Shown here piece by piece: positions 31,907 through 39,054 of a stretch of DNA of 39,054 nucleotides. The stretch is from Natronococcus jeotgali DSM 18795. Lineage in GTDB: Archaea > Halobacteriota > Halobacteria > Halobacteriales > Natrialbaceae. The notes beneath the pieces were generated by a model. The model was not told the origin of the DNA, did no database searches, and saw only the letters and a list, made by a program, of their open reading frames with translations. The position numbers and the translations under genes are program-made. The stretch is from assembly GCF_000337695.1 (NCBI RefSeq), contig NZ_AOIA01000167.1, positions 45,080-84,133 on the forward strand, given 5' to 3'. Each line of letters begins with the position of its first letter. Position 1 is the first letter of the stretch.

Positions 31907-33871
31907 TCAGATCTCGGTGACGACGTCGTGGCTCTGTGCGAGCTGCTCGGCGTCCTCGTCGAGCAGGGCGACGACGAGGTAGGGCGCGTACGACTCGAAG
32001 TACTCGACCAGCGCCGTGATCCGCTCGGCGTCGATCGCCTCGAGCGAGTCCAGCAGCATGAACGGCACCGTCTCGTAGACGTCGTGGACGAGGTATCCCG
32101 CCAGCGCGAACACCAGTCCCGTCACCTCGCGTTCGCTCTCGCTTAAGTGCTCGATCGCGTCCTCGTAGGCCGCCCCCTCGTCGGTGCTGCGGACGATCTT
32201 CAGGTCGAACGAGGACCGCGAGACCTTCCGGCGACCCTCGCGGACCTCGCGGGTCGTGCGGTCGATCCAGATCCGATCGAGGTTGGCGTAGCCCAGCGTC
32301 TCGAGGAGGTTCTCCATGTGTTCGTTGAACGCCTCGACGGCGTCTTCCTCGATCCGGTCGATCCGGGTGCGCAGGTCGGTCAGCTCCTCGGTCGTCTCCT
32401 CGCGGCGGCTCTCGAGGCCCTCGCGCTCGTCGAGTCGCTCCTCGACGTCGGCGATCTCATCCTCGATCTCGTCGCGCTCGCGCTCCTTGCGCTCGAGTTC
32501 GAACTCGAGCTGGTTGACCTCGCGGTGTTGCTCGAGGACGTCCTCGGAGCCGTCGCTCTCGAGGTCGTCGATCTCGCCCTCGAGGTCGTCGATCTCCTGG
32601 GTCAGGGACTCGCGGTCGTCGGCGAGGTCGTCGATCCTGTCGCGTCGGCGCTCGATCTCGTCGTCGATCGAGTCGAGGCGACGGGTGGCGCTTTCGTACT
32701 CCGTTCGGTTCTCGTCGACCTCGGCGCGGGTCGTTCGCTTCTCGTCGAGCTCGTCGTCGATCGACGACCGCTCCTCGAGGCGGTCCTGGTGGACCGACCG
32801 GAGCTGATCGAGCGTGGACTCGATCTGGTCGGTCGCGACCGACGAGCCGCAGGTCCAGCAGGTGACCGTCTCCGAGTCGTCGTCGGCCAGCAGCTGGTCG
32901 GTGACGGCGCCGTCGGTTCGGTGCTCGTCGGTTTCGAGGAACTCGCCGGCCTCCTCGAGCAACCGCTCGTTGAACTGGATCGTCCGCTGGAGCTGCGAGA
33001 TCTCCTCGTTGAGGTCGTCCTTCTGGGCCTGCAGCGAGTCGATCTCGGCCTCCAGCCGACCGATGTCGACGTCCTCATCCGTCGAGAGCGCCTCGAGCCG
33101 GGCCTCGACCTCCTCGCGCTCGTCCTCGAGGGCCTCGATGCTCTCGCGCTCGGTGTCGATCCGATCCCGGGTGCGCTCGAGCTCCGACCGCGTCTCGCGC
33201 AGCTCGTCGAGTTTCGTCTCGAGCTCGGAGCGCTCCTCGCGGCGCGTCTCGACGTCGACGTTGGTCGCCTCGAGTCGCTGCTCGGCCTCCTCGAGTTCCT
33301 CGCGGAGCGAGTCGATCTCGTTGCTCGTTCGCGTCCGCTTGGCCTCGAGGTCGGGGAGGCGGTCCTCGAGCTGGTCGAGTTCGGCGAGCTCGTCGTCGAT
33401 GCGTTGCTTTCGCTGCTCGAGCTGCCGGATTTCGGCCTTGATCGCCTCGGTGTCGACCGGTCGCATGATCAGCTCCCGGAGCTCGTCGCCCCGGGCGACG
33501 GCCCGGCGGGCCTCGTTGGACTCGAGCAGGAACGCGAACAGGTCCGCGATCTCCGGATCATCGAGGTACGGGTCGCCGTCGGTGACGACGGTCCCGTTTC
33601 GCCGGTGGAGGGTCTGACGGTACGTCTCGTCGCCGAACTCGAGCACGGCCTCGCCCTCCTCCGCGTCGGCTTTGAGACTCGCTCGGTCGCTGCCGAGCGC
33701 GGCCATGATCCCTTGGAGCAGTGACGTTCTGTTGGTCGCGTTTCGCCCGGAGAGCACGGTGATTCCCCGTTGGAACGAGACGGTCGTCTCCTCGATACCG
33801 CCGATATTGGTCACCGAGAGCGTCGCCCGGTCCGGAGTCTCCCGATCCGATACGTTCTGGCTCGTTTTCAT
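31907..33871 (-). CDS. Archaea-specific SMC/Rad50-related ATPase
   Basis: A 654-residue long coiled-coil ATPase. The N-terminal ATPase part has a Walker A-like GRNATNRTSLLQ where the usual GKS/T lysine is replaced (NRTS). Two heptad-rich arms (about 150-320 and 360-530) flank a CWTC pair (Cys338 and Cys341) that resembles the Rad50 zinc hook. The C-terminus shows the signature LSESEREVTGLV and the Walker B LLDSLEAID. This is the arrangement of haloarchaeal SMC-like (Sph) proteins annotated as archaea-specific SMC-related. Similar genes are next to rdfA in other haloarchaea, as here, with a 70-base gap after rdfA. I take ATG 33871 since the upstream frame adds an unconserved tail. Role in shape or chromosome organisation is inferred. 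Confidence 0.85.
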   Translation of the reverse strand: MKTSQNVSDRETPDRATLSVTNIGGIEETTVSFQRGITVLSGRNATNRTSLLQGIMAALGSDRASLKADAEEGEAVLEFGDETYRQTLHRRNGTVVTDGDPYLDDPEIADLFAFLLESNEARRAVARGDELRELIMRPVDTEAIKAEIRQLEQRKQRIDDELAELDQLEDRLPDLEAKRTRTSNEIDSLREELEEAEQRLEATNVDVETRREERSELETKLDELRETRSELERTRDRIDTERESIEALEDEREEVEARLEALSTDEDVDIGRLEAEIDSLQAQKDDLNEEISQLQRTIQFNERLLEEAGEFLETDEHRTDGAVTDQLLADDDSETVTCWTCGSSVATDQIESTLDQLRSVHQDRLEERSSIDDELDEKRTTRAEVDENRTEYESATRRLDSIDDEIERRRDRIDDLADDRESLTQEIDDLEGEIDDLESDGSEDVLEQHREVNQLEFELERKERERDEIEDEIADVEERLDEREGLESRREETTEELTDLRTRIDRIEEDAVEAFNEHMENLLETLGYANLDRIWIDRTTREVREGRRKVSRSSFDLKIVRSTDEGAAYEDAIEHLSESEREVTGLVFALAGYLVHDVYETVPFMLLDSLEAIDAERITALVEYFESYAPYLVVALLDEDAEQLAQSHDVVTEI

Positions 33872-33941
33872 ACGGTCGGGTAGCGCGGCCGAACGGATAG
33901 GTATTGTCCATTCACCTTCCATCTACCAGCGTTCGCGACCG

Positions 33942-34568
33942 TCAGTCGGAACAACCGCAGGACCCCTCCTCGAGGAGTTCGCGGACCGTGTACTGCTGTT
34001 GACACTCCTCGCAGGTGACGGTCACGGAGACGAGGACGTCGAACTCGCCGACGTCGATGACGTCGTTGCGCCGAAGCTGTGCGATCGTGTCTCCCGTCAC
34101 CGCCTCGGTCCGGTTCTGGAGCGCGCCGAGTTTCTCCTCGGCTCGCTCGAGCCGTTCCTCGTCGCTCGGCGTCGCCAGCGACGCGTCGAGGCACTTGGTG
34201 AGGTGGTTGTAGACGGTCTGGTGGGAGACGAAATCGGACTCGACGTCCTCGACGGGAACGCCGTCGCGCTCGAGTTCGTTGCGGGTCTGCACCCGCGTCC
34301 CGCTCGTGACGTCGTCGTCGCTGAGCAGTCGGTAGGTGTTCTCGATCTCGCCGTCCTTGTACGAGACGCCCGCGTCCTCGAAGGCGGCCTCGAGGATCCG
34401 CCGATTGACGATTCGCGCGAGCTCCCGTGTGCTGTACTGTTCGTCGCCCGTTCCGGTCCAGTACGAGACGAGGTCGTCGTCGAGTCCCGAAAGCGCGTAC
34501 TCGTCGGCGACGCGCCCGAGCTTACAACACGTCTCACGCCGGCCGGTCGAACCCTCGCGATTAGCCAT
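33942..34568 (-). CDS. rdfA: Rod-determining factor RdfA-like protein
   Basis: A 208-residue protein beginning MANREGSTGRRETCCKLGRV. The conserved N-terminal part (CCKLGRVADEYALSGLDDDL) is followed by a helical, charged middle (RELARIVNRRILEAAFEDAG), a VSHQTVYNHLTKCLD stretch, a coiled segment, and a C-terminal zinc-ribbon-like CEECQQQYTVRELLEEG then CGC. This matches the haloarchaeal RdfA family; in Haloferax volcanii RdfA is required for rod-shaped cells. Haloarchaea often carry several paralogues, so this copy may not be the one that controls shape. It heads a two-gene operon with the SMC-related ATPase. Start ATG 34568 is preferred over an upstream Met. Confidence 0.75.
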   Translation of the reverse strand: MANREGSTGRRETCCKLGRVADEYALSGLDDDLVSYWTGTGDEQYSTRELARIVNRRILEAAFEDAGVSYKDGEIENTYRLLSDDDVTSGTRVQTRNELERDGVPVEDVESDFVSHQTVYNHLTKCLDASLATPSDEERLERAEEKLGALQNRTEAVTGDTIAQLRRNDVIDVGEFDVLVSVTVTCEECQQQYTVRELLEEGSCGCSD

Positions 34569-34797
34569 TGCTACAGTGATAGGTGTAGCCGGCAAAAAGG
34601 GTTCCGAGACCGCGCTCCATTTACATAGGTATGTCCGTAAGCCCGGCGCGACGCCGTTCGAGAAGTACCATTTTCTAGTATAGATAGTTTTCACTATGCG
34701 TCTGGGCGGTACGGTAGCCAGAACACGATCGACCGTCGAACTAATAAGATATCGTTAAATACATGCGTTTATTGATGGAGTGGTACGGAGAAGTAAG

Positions 34798-34842
34798 CCG
34801 TAACGACGGTATAGACGAGCTCGAGCTGGGTCCTCGTTACGG
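34798..34842. repeat. Nested inverted repeat in the rdfA spacer
   Basis: CCGTAACGA (34798-34806) and TCGTTACGG (34834-34842) are exact 9-base inverted copies. The palindrome AGCTCGAGCT (34818-34827) lies close to their common centre. The arms could form a DNA cruciform or an RNA hairpin. Function unknown. Confidence 0.6.
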
Positions 34843-34967
34843 TTTCTGGATCGATGGAATAGATCGGCTATTCCGCCATATACCATATATCTGGTAGATA
34901 GAGAATCGACTCTGAAATAGTATAGGTCTCGATCGACTACGACCGAAGCGATCCGGTCGGTCCGCGA

Positions 34968-34975
34968 TTTTATAT
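34968..34975 (+). promoter_or_regulatory. TATA box of the Tat-exported gene
   Basis: TTTATATC lies about 28 bases before the ATG at 34999, consistent with a leaderless transcript. Confidence 0.7.
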
Positions 34976-34998
34976 CCGAAACCGCGTCCAACCGGGGT

Positions 34999-35340
34999 AT
35001 GACAGCGCCACGAAACCTGTCACGACGAACCGCACTCACGACGATCGGCGCGCTGGCGGCCGTTCCGGCCCTCGGAACGGGCGCCGTCGGCGCGTGCTCG
35101 GCGTCGGCCTCGAGCGAGGGCGCTCAGCGGTACGTCGGCGTCGTCGATCGGATCGTCGACGGTCGACACGTCGTCGTCTTGCTCGAGGCCGACAATCGGG
35201 TGGTCGACCAGCTGGTCGTCGACGTCGACGAGTTCGACGAGATCGCCCCGCGCGATATCCTGCTGGTCGTCCTCGAGGACGGGGAACTGGCGCGGTACCG
35301 ACACCTCCCGGAAAAGCCCGCAAGCACCGGACGGCCCTGA
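34999..35340 (+). CDS. Tat-exported DUF3006-like protein
   Basis: A 113-residue protein with a twin-arginine signal: SRRTALTTIGALAAVPALG ends near residue 29, and a Cys at about 33 (GAC) could allow lipid anchoring. The mature part, VGVVDRIVDGRHVVVLLEAD then DILLVVLEDGELARYRHLPE, looks like the DUF3006 fold, a small beta-rich domain often found in secreted or cell-surface proteins. Its function is not known. The gene is divergent from rdfA across an AT-rich spacer and has a TATA box for a leaderless start. Tat export fits haloarchaea, where most exported proteins use it. Confidence 0.75.
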   Translation: MTAPRNLSRRTALTTIGALAAVPALGTGAVGACSASASSEGAQRYVGVVDRIVDGRHVVVLLEADNRVVDQLVVDVDEFDEIAPRDILLVVLEDGELARYRHLPEKPASTGRP

Positions 35341-35444
35341 CCGATCGCGACCCGCGGGGGGCCGAACCCGACCCGGCGGGAACCGCGGCGCTCGATCCGT
35401 TCGACGATACGCGTCCCGGAGCGTCGCGGTTGCGGTCGCGGATC

Positions 35445-36128
35445 TCAGTGGTCCGATCGCCGTTTCGAACGGGCGCCCTCGTCGGAGCGACCGGTATCGG
35501 TTTCCTCGTCCCCGCCGAACCCCGCGCTGATGATCCGCGTCAGCGCCGACTCGGTGCTCTCCTCGAGTTCCGTGAGGTCGTCGGGATCGGCCTCGAGGAT
35601 GAACCCGGTCGAGACGTTCGGCGACGTCGGCAGGAACAGCAACACGCGACCGTCCTCGGTGCGCTGACCGGTCTTGAACGCGGTCATCCGGATCCCGCGC
35701 CAGAGCTCGAGTTTGACCGGGCCCTGCACCGACTCGGGTCCGAACGTCACTTCGGTCGCCGTCTTCGAGGCGTTGTAAACGAGTCGCAGCCCCGGAACGC
35801 GGTTCGCGGCGCGGTCGAGCCAGGCCTCGAACAGCTCTCCGATGGTCGTTCGCGCGAGATAACCGAGCAGGTACATCGAGGTGCAGACGATCGAGAGCAC
35901 GATGGCGGCGCGCATCAGTCCCGCCGTGACCTCGCGGGTGCGCTCGCCGACCCCGGGGAGGAGCGGCTCGAGCGCGGCCGCGTCGAGCACCATCGTCGGG
36001 ACGAACGTCGAGACGAACGAGTAGAGCACGTACACGAGAAACGCCGTGACGAGGATCGGAGCGACGACGACGAACCCCCGTCCGAAATCCCGCTGCCACG
36101 AACTCGGATCCGATCCTTCCACACGCAC
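35445..36128 (-). CDS. DUF502 family membrane protein
   Basis: A 227-residue protein that I start at GTG 36128 (MRVEGSDPSSWQRDFGRG). Two strong hydrophobic segments lie at about 20-42 and 70-92, followed by a cytoplasmic or periplasmic domain with the DUF502 signatures IPGxGxxY-type RVPGLRLVYNASKT, then VLLFLPTSPNVSTGFILEAD. The tail is highly charged. The frame runs upstream into the antisense of msrA, which is not coding. A second GTG at 36122 is possible. TATA-like ACCTATTC lies about 27 bases upstream of 36128. Function unknown. Confidence 0.8.
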   Translation of the reverse strand: MRVEGSDPSSWQRDFGRGFVVVAPILVTAFLVYVLYSFVSTFVPTMVLDAAALEPLLPGVGERTREVTAGLMRAAIVLSIVCTSMYLLGYLARTTIGELFEAWLDRAANRVPGLRLVYNASKTATEVTFGPESVQGPVKLELWRGIRMTAFKTGQRTEDGRVLLFLPTSPNVSTGFILEADPDDLTELEESTESALTRIISAGFGGDEETDTGRSDEGARSKRRSDH

Positions 36129-36183
36129 CGGTAGGCGTCTTCCCCTATGAATAGGTTTAGATCGGCTTCGAGGACGGCTGGAT

Positions 36184-36849
36184 TCAACGCCACCGTCGGA
36201 GCTCCGCGAGGATCGGCGTCGGGAGATCCAGGGCGGCGAGCAACGCGTCGTACCGGCTCCGATCGACGTGGCCGGCCGCGAACCCGTTGAGTCGGGCGAC
36301 GACCGTCGAATCGACGAACGCTTCGCCGTACAGCGTCTCGAGTTCGTCGCCGACGATCGGCCGCGAGCGGAGTTCGTACTTCTGGTGGAACGGCTCGGCC
36401 GCGTGGAACGCCTCGAGGAGTTCGACGTCGGTGGCCGGCGATCGACCGGTGCGCTCGGCGATCGCGTCCCGCTCCCGTCGGGCACGCTCGTACTGGTCGT
36501 CGTCGTGGGCGAGGACGACGCTTCGGTACTGTCGTTTCGGCGCGTCGGTGTGCCAGTCGTGGCTCGCCCGGAACGTCTCGAGGAGCTCCTCGTAGGAGAC
36601 GATCTCGGGGTCGTAGGCGACCCGGACGACCTCGGTGTGATCGCCCAGCGCGAAATACGTCGGGTCGGGATCGGCCCCGCCCGCGTAGCCGACCCGGGTT
36701 CGGGCGACGCCCTCGAGCGCGCCGAAGCGGGCGTCGGGTCCCCAGAAACAGCCCGCCCCGAACGTCGCCGTCTCGGTCCCGTTCGGGAGGTCGAGGGGTG
36801 CGTCCTCGAGCAGCGCCGGCTCGTCGGCCGTAGACTCCGTCGGTTCCAT
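36184..36849 (-). CDS. msrA: Peptide methionine sulfoxide reductase MsrA
   Basis: A 221-residue enzyme that reduces methionine-S-sulfoxide in proteins and so repairs oxidative damage. The catalytic Cys is residue 34 in FGAGCFWGPDARFG. TRVGYAGG, PTYFALGDHTEVVRVAYDP and the later FHKK-like AEPFHQKYELR stretch complete the family signature. It has an unusual 70-residue C-terminal extension (SRPIVGDELETLYGEAFVDS onward) seen in other halophile homologues. Start is the ATG at 36849; the frame upstream lies antisense to the next gene. Confidence 0.92.
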   Translation of the reverse strand: MEPTESTADEPALLEDAPLDLPNGTETATFGAGCFWGPDARFGALEGVARTRVGYAGGADPDPTYFALGDHTEVVRVAYDPEIVSYEELLETFRASHDWHTDAPKRQYRSVVLAHDDDQYERARRERDAIAERTGRSPATDVELLEAFHAAEPFHQKYELRSRPIVGDELETLYGEAFVDSTVVARLNGFAAGHVDRSRYDALLAALDLPTPILAELRRWR

Positions 36850-36963
36850 ACCGGCTCTTGGCTCCGAGCGTGATGGGGCTGTCGCCGTCCGCGGACGGCT
36901 CCGTACCCGTCGGCACGTGCAGCCCCTAGTTCCTTCCCCCTCGTCGGTGGCTCTCCGGACGTT

Positions 36964-37863
36964 ATGGGAACAGTTGACGTGGCGATCGGCGTCGATGCGG
37001 ACTGCGTCGCCGGCTGGCTCGGCTCGTACGGCGGCGAGGACTCGCCCGCGGACCTCTCTCGAGGCCTGTCGGCCGGCAACGAGGGGATCCCCCGAATGCT
37101 CGAGCTGTTCGAGGAGCAAGACATCGAGACGTCGTGGTACGTCCCCGGTCACACGATCGAGACCTTCCGCGACGAGATCGAGGCGGTCGCGGCCGCGGGC
37201 CACGAGCTCGGGGTCCACGGCTACTCCCACGAGAACCCGACGGACCTCTCGAGGGAACAGGAAGACGAGATTCTCGAGGTCTCGATCGAGCTGATCGAGG
37301 ACGTCACCGGCTCGGAGCCCGTCGGCCACCGCGCCAGCTGGTGGGAGTTCAGCGAGAACACGCCGGAGCTGGTCGAGAAACACGGCTTCGAGTACGACAG
37401 CAGCCTGATGGAACGGGAGTTCGAGCCGGGCTGGATGCGCAAAGGCGACAGCTGGGAGAAGATCGACTACGACAAGAGCCCGGAGGCGTGGATGGAGCCG
37501 TACCGGTACGGCGAGGAGACCGACGTCGTCGAGATCCCGATCAGCTGGTACCGCGACGACATCCCGCCGATGCTGTTCATCAAGCAGCCGGTCTACCACG
37601 CCGGCTACAAGGACCCCGAGATGATGTACGAGCAGTACTACAAACGCCAGTTCGACTACCTCTACAATCGCCGGGGCGCGGGTGTCTACACGTTCACGAT
37701 CCACCCCGACCTCCACGGGCTCCCCCACATGATTCCGCTGTTCGAGGAGTTCATCCAGTACGTCAAGGGCCACGAGAACGCCCGCTTCGTCACCCTCGAG
37801 ACGGTCGCCGAGACGTTCAGGGACGATCCCTCGGTCTACGAGAGCGAGAGTAACTACGTCTGA
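36964..37863 (+). CDS. Polysaccharide deacetylase (PuuE/PgdA-like)
   Basis: A 299-residue NodB-domain protein. The catalytic Asp and metal Asp are in VAIGVDADCV (residues 5-14). WYVPGHTIETF and HELGVHGYSHENPTDLS carry the HxxxH-like His motif, and EPVGHRASWWEFSE with GFEYDSSLME is the loop of the allantoinase/PuuE-like branch. TIHPDLHGLPHMIPLFEEFI supplies the catalytic His. Such proteins deacetylate peptidoglycan fragments in bacteria or act on small amides; archaea lack peptidoglycan, so a surface polysaccharide or a soluble amide is more likely. It converges with the ATP-grasp gene, 31 bases apart. Confidence 0.88.
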   Translation: MGTVDVAIGVDADCVAGWLGSYGGEDSPADLSRGLSAGNEGIPRMLELFEEQDIETSWYVPGHTIETFRDEIEAVAAAGHELGVHGYSHENPTDLSREQEDEILEVSIELIEDVTGSEPVGHRASWWEFSENTPELVEKHGFEYDSSLMEREFEPGWMRKGDSWEKIDYDKSPEAWMEPYRYGEETDVVEIPISWYRDDIPPMLFIKQPVYHAGYKDPEMMYEQYYKRQFDYLYNRRGAGVYTFTIHPDLHGLPHMIPLFEEFIQYVKGHENARFVTLETVAETFRDDPSVYESESNYV

Positions 37864-37894
37864 GACCCTCAGCTCGGTTCCACTCCGAGGGCGG

Positions 37895-39054
37895 TCAGCC
37901 GAGTCGTCGCCCGACGGCGTCCCCGACCTCGTTGCGGACCTGCCGGACGATCGGCATCGGATCGTCGCGGTGGAGGAAGTCGAACGACCGGTCTTCGATA
38001 CACGATCTGGCGATCTCGCCGGCGCGACCCGCGAGCGAGGGCCGTTCGACGAACGGCGACTCCTCGCGGGCGACGCTGACGAGGTGTTCGAGCTCGCCGT
38101 AGAGGTAGTGGGTGCTGACGCCGGTCTCGTAGACGGGCTCGATCAGCTCGCTGCGACCCGTCGCGGCGAGCCAGTACCAGGCCGGAAAGTCGGCGCCCGC
38201 CTCGACCGCACACGCCAGCGACTGCCACATCCGCGGGTTGATCTCGACGATCGAGAACTTGCCGGTCTCGGCGTCCTCGATGTACTCGATGCAGGCCAGC
38301 CCGTGCCACTCGAGCTCGTCGAGGATCGCCCGCCCGGCTTCCTCGAGTTCGGGGATGTGGACCGACTCGCGGTAGACCCCGCCGCTGCCGGTGTAGGAGT
38401 CGCCACGGAGCTGGCGGTGCTGGAAGGTGCCCAGCGCCTCGCCGTGTTCGTACAGCGCGCCGAAGACGTACTCGCCGGCGCCCTCGACGTACTCCTGGAC
38501 GATCGGCTCGTGGCCCATCTTTTCGATCAGCGCGTCCGTATCGGGCGCCTCGCCGGGTGCGACGTGCTCGACCGATTTCGCGATCTTCGAGTCTTCGAGT
38601 TCGAACTCCTCGAGGTAGGCGTCGGTTAACAGGTTGTACCGGGACTTGACGATCCGGTTGTCGCTCCAGTCCTCGACCTCGGTGAGCAGTTGGGTCTCCG
38701 GGATCGCCACGCCGGCGTCGGTCGCGATCTCCGCGAGGCGCTTGCGGTCGTGGACGTTCCGGAGCGTCTCCATTTGCGGCACGACGAGGTCGACGTGGCG
38801 ATCGAACGCCTCGTAGTCCCGCGAGAGGATGTACGTGTCGTGCGGGCGGTGCGGGACGATGGTTCGGACGTCCGGACGGGCGGCCAGCCCGAGCAGCGCG
38901 TCCCTGTAGGCCGGCAGGTTACTCGGCGGCGGCACGAGGACGGACTCGTCGCAGTACCGCGAGGCCGTAACGCTCAGGTCGGTGTCGTCGACCGCGGCGA
39001 TCGTGTAGACGTCTTTCGACCCGAGCGAACGGATCGAGGCGTACCCGTGGGGGT
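37895..39054 (-). CDS. ATP-grasp carboxylate-amine ligase (start cut by window)
   Basis: The frame is open to base 39054, so the N-terminus is missing; 386 residues are present. The upstream part, PHGYASIRSLGSKDVYTIAA then DLSVTASRYCDESVLVPPPS, looks like the Rossmann-like preATP-grasp domain. Downstream, DRKRLAEIATDAGVAIPETQ, IVKSRYNLLT, IVQEYVEGAGEYVFGALY and ACIEYIEDAETGKFSIVEIN with NPRMWQS are ATP-grasp motifs, the last holding Mg-ATP ligands. It is of the biotin-carboxylase/carbamoyl-phosphate-like group often named carboxylate-amine ligase, found near surface polysaccharide genes in haloarchaea. Substrate unknown. Confidence 0.85.
   Translation of the reverse strand, partial: PHGYASIRSLGSKDVYTIAAVDDTDLSVTASRYCDESVLVPPPSNLPAYRDALLGLAARPDVRTIVPHRPHDTYILSRDYEAFDRHVDLVVPQMETLRNVHDRKRLAEIATDAGVAIPETQLLTEVEDWSDNRIVKSRYNLLTDAYLEEFELEDSKIAKSVEHVAPGEAPDTDALIEKMGHEPIVQEYVEGAGEYVFGALYEHGEALGTFQHRQLRGDSYTGSGGVYRESVHIPELEEAGRAILDELEWHGLACIEYIEDAETGKFSIVEINPRMWQSLACAVEAGADFPAWYWLAATGRSELIEPVYETGVSTHYLYGELEHLVSVAREESPFVERPSLAGRAGEIARSCIEDRSFDFLHRDDPMPIVRQVRNEVGDAVGRRLG

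Larger units (their letters stand above)
34569..34998. other. AT-rich divergent spacer upstream of rdfA
   Basis: About 430 bases with much lower G+C than the rest of the window and no credible gene. It lies between divergent rdfA and the Tat-exported gene. A nested inverted repeat occupies 34798-34842, and several A+T tracts (34740-34770, 34875-34895) could be promoter or regulatory sites. It ends in the TATA box of the next gene. Confidence 0.5.

Noticed and set aside
32147-33724. 525-residue frame opposite the SMC-related gene
   Set aside because: It is the antisense of coiled-coil codons, giving long Leu/Val-rich runs; the minus-strand ATPase has clear motifs.
34755-35039. 94-residue minus-strand frame in the AT-rich spacer
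   Set aside because: It overlaps the start and TATA box of the Tat-exported gene and resembles no family.
36184-37773. Fusion of msrA with a 530-residue frame
   Set aside because: The N-terminal part is antisense to the polysaccharide deacetylase; the ATG at 36849 gives a complete MsrA.
1-39054. CRISPR array, prophage, toxin-antitoxin or defence island
   Set aside because: No regularly spaced repeats, no integrase, transposase, nuclease or restriction genes were seen.

Overview
The window is a high-GC, gene-dense piece of a haloarchaeal chromosome. The proteins are strongly acidic (rich in Asp and Glu), many genes look leaderless with TATA-like boxes about 25-30 bases before the start codon, and several families are typical of Halobacteria: DUF5817, DUF5518, a TIGR04024-like F420-dependent oxidoreductase, a RdfA cell-shape protein, and a class I HMG-CoA reductase for archaeal lipids. 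The gene set suggests the order Natrialbales, but this is an impression from the sequence and not a tested assignment. No phage, transposase, integrase or CRISPR array is visible.

Layout. 1-6.3 kb: the tail of a polysaccharide deacetylase, a GNAT acetyltransferase, a divergent Nramp-like transporter, a cupin, a zinc-ribbon DUF5817 protein, and a leftward group (small membrane protein, hmgA, TrkA-N/TrkA-C protein). 6.4-9.1 kb: a YtcJ-like amidohydrolase and an F420-type luciferase-like oxidoreductase. 9.1-9.65 kb: a spacer holding a decayed Gfo/Idh/MocA dehydrogenase and a palindrome-rich promoter. 9.65-13.9 kb: nadA-nadB-nadC for de novo NAD synthesis, then kptA, an enzyme that consumes NAD. 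13.9-18.6 kb: an aldehyde dehydrogenase and a six-PAS sensor histidine kinase. 18.6-18.9 kb: tRNA-Leu(UAA) preceded by partial copies of its own 3' end arranged as hairpins.

19-26.8 kb: AI-2E family permease, 3Fe-4S-type ferredoxin with an SDR, cyclophilin, aspartoacylase-like metallo-hydrolase, a small orphan, a second SDR, a DUF5518 membrane protein, a TrpD2-like protein and a universal stress protein. 26.8-31.9 kb: a 1056-residue FAD/Fe-S fused 2-hydroxyacid dehydrogenase with a hairpin-bearing in-frame linker, a 0.7 kb spacer and an acyl-CoA dehydrogenase. 31.9-35.3 kb: rdfA followed by an SMC/Rad50-like ATPase on the minus strand, and a divergently transcribed Tat-exported DUF3006-like protein across an AT-rich spacer with a nested inverted repeat. 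35.4-39.05 kb: DUF502 membrane protein, msrA, a second polysaccharide deacetylase and an ATP-grasp ligase cut by the window edge.

Most of the window is housekeeping and accessory metabolism. No complete new defence or secretion system is evident. The parts most worth a second look are the RdfA-SMC pair and its upstream structured spacer, the tRNA-tail hairpin elements, the Nramp homologue without the usual metal ligands, the NAD operon promoter, and the 16-base promoter block shared by two unlinked genes.
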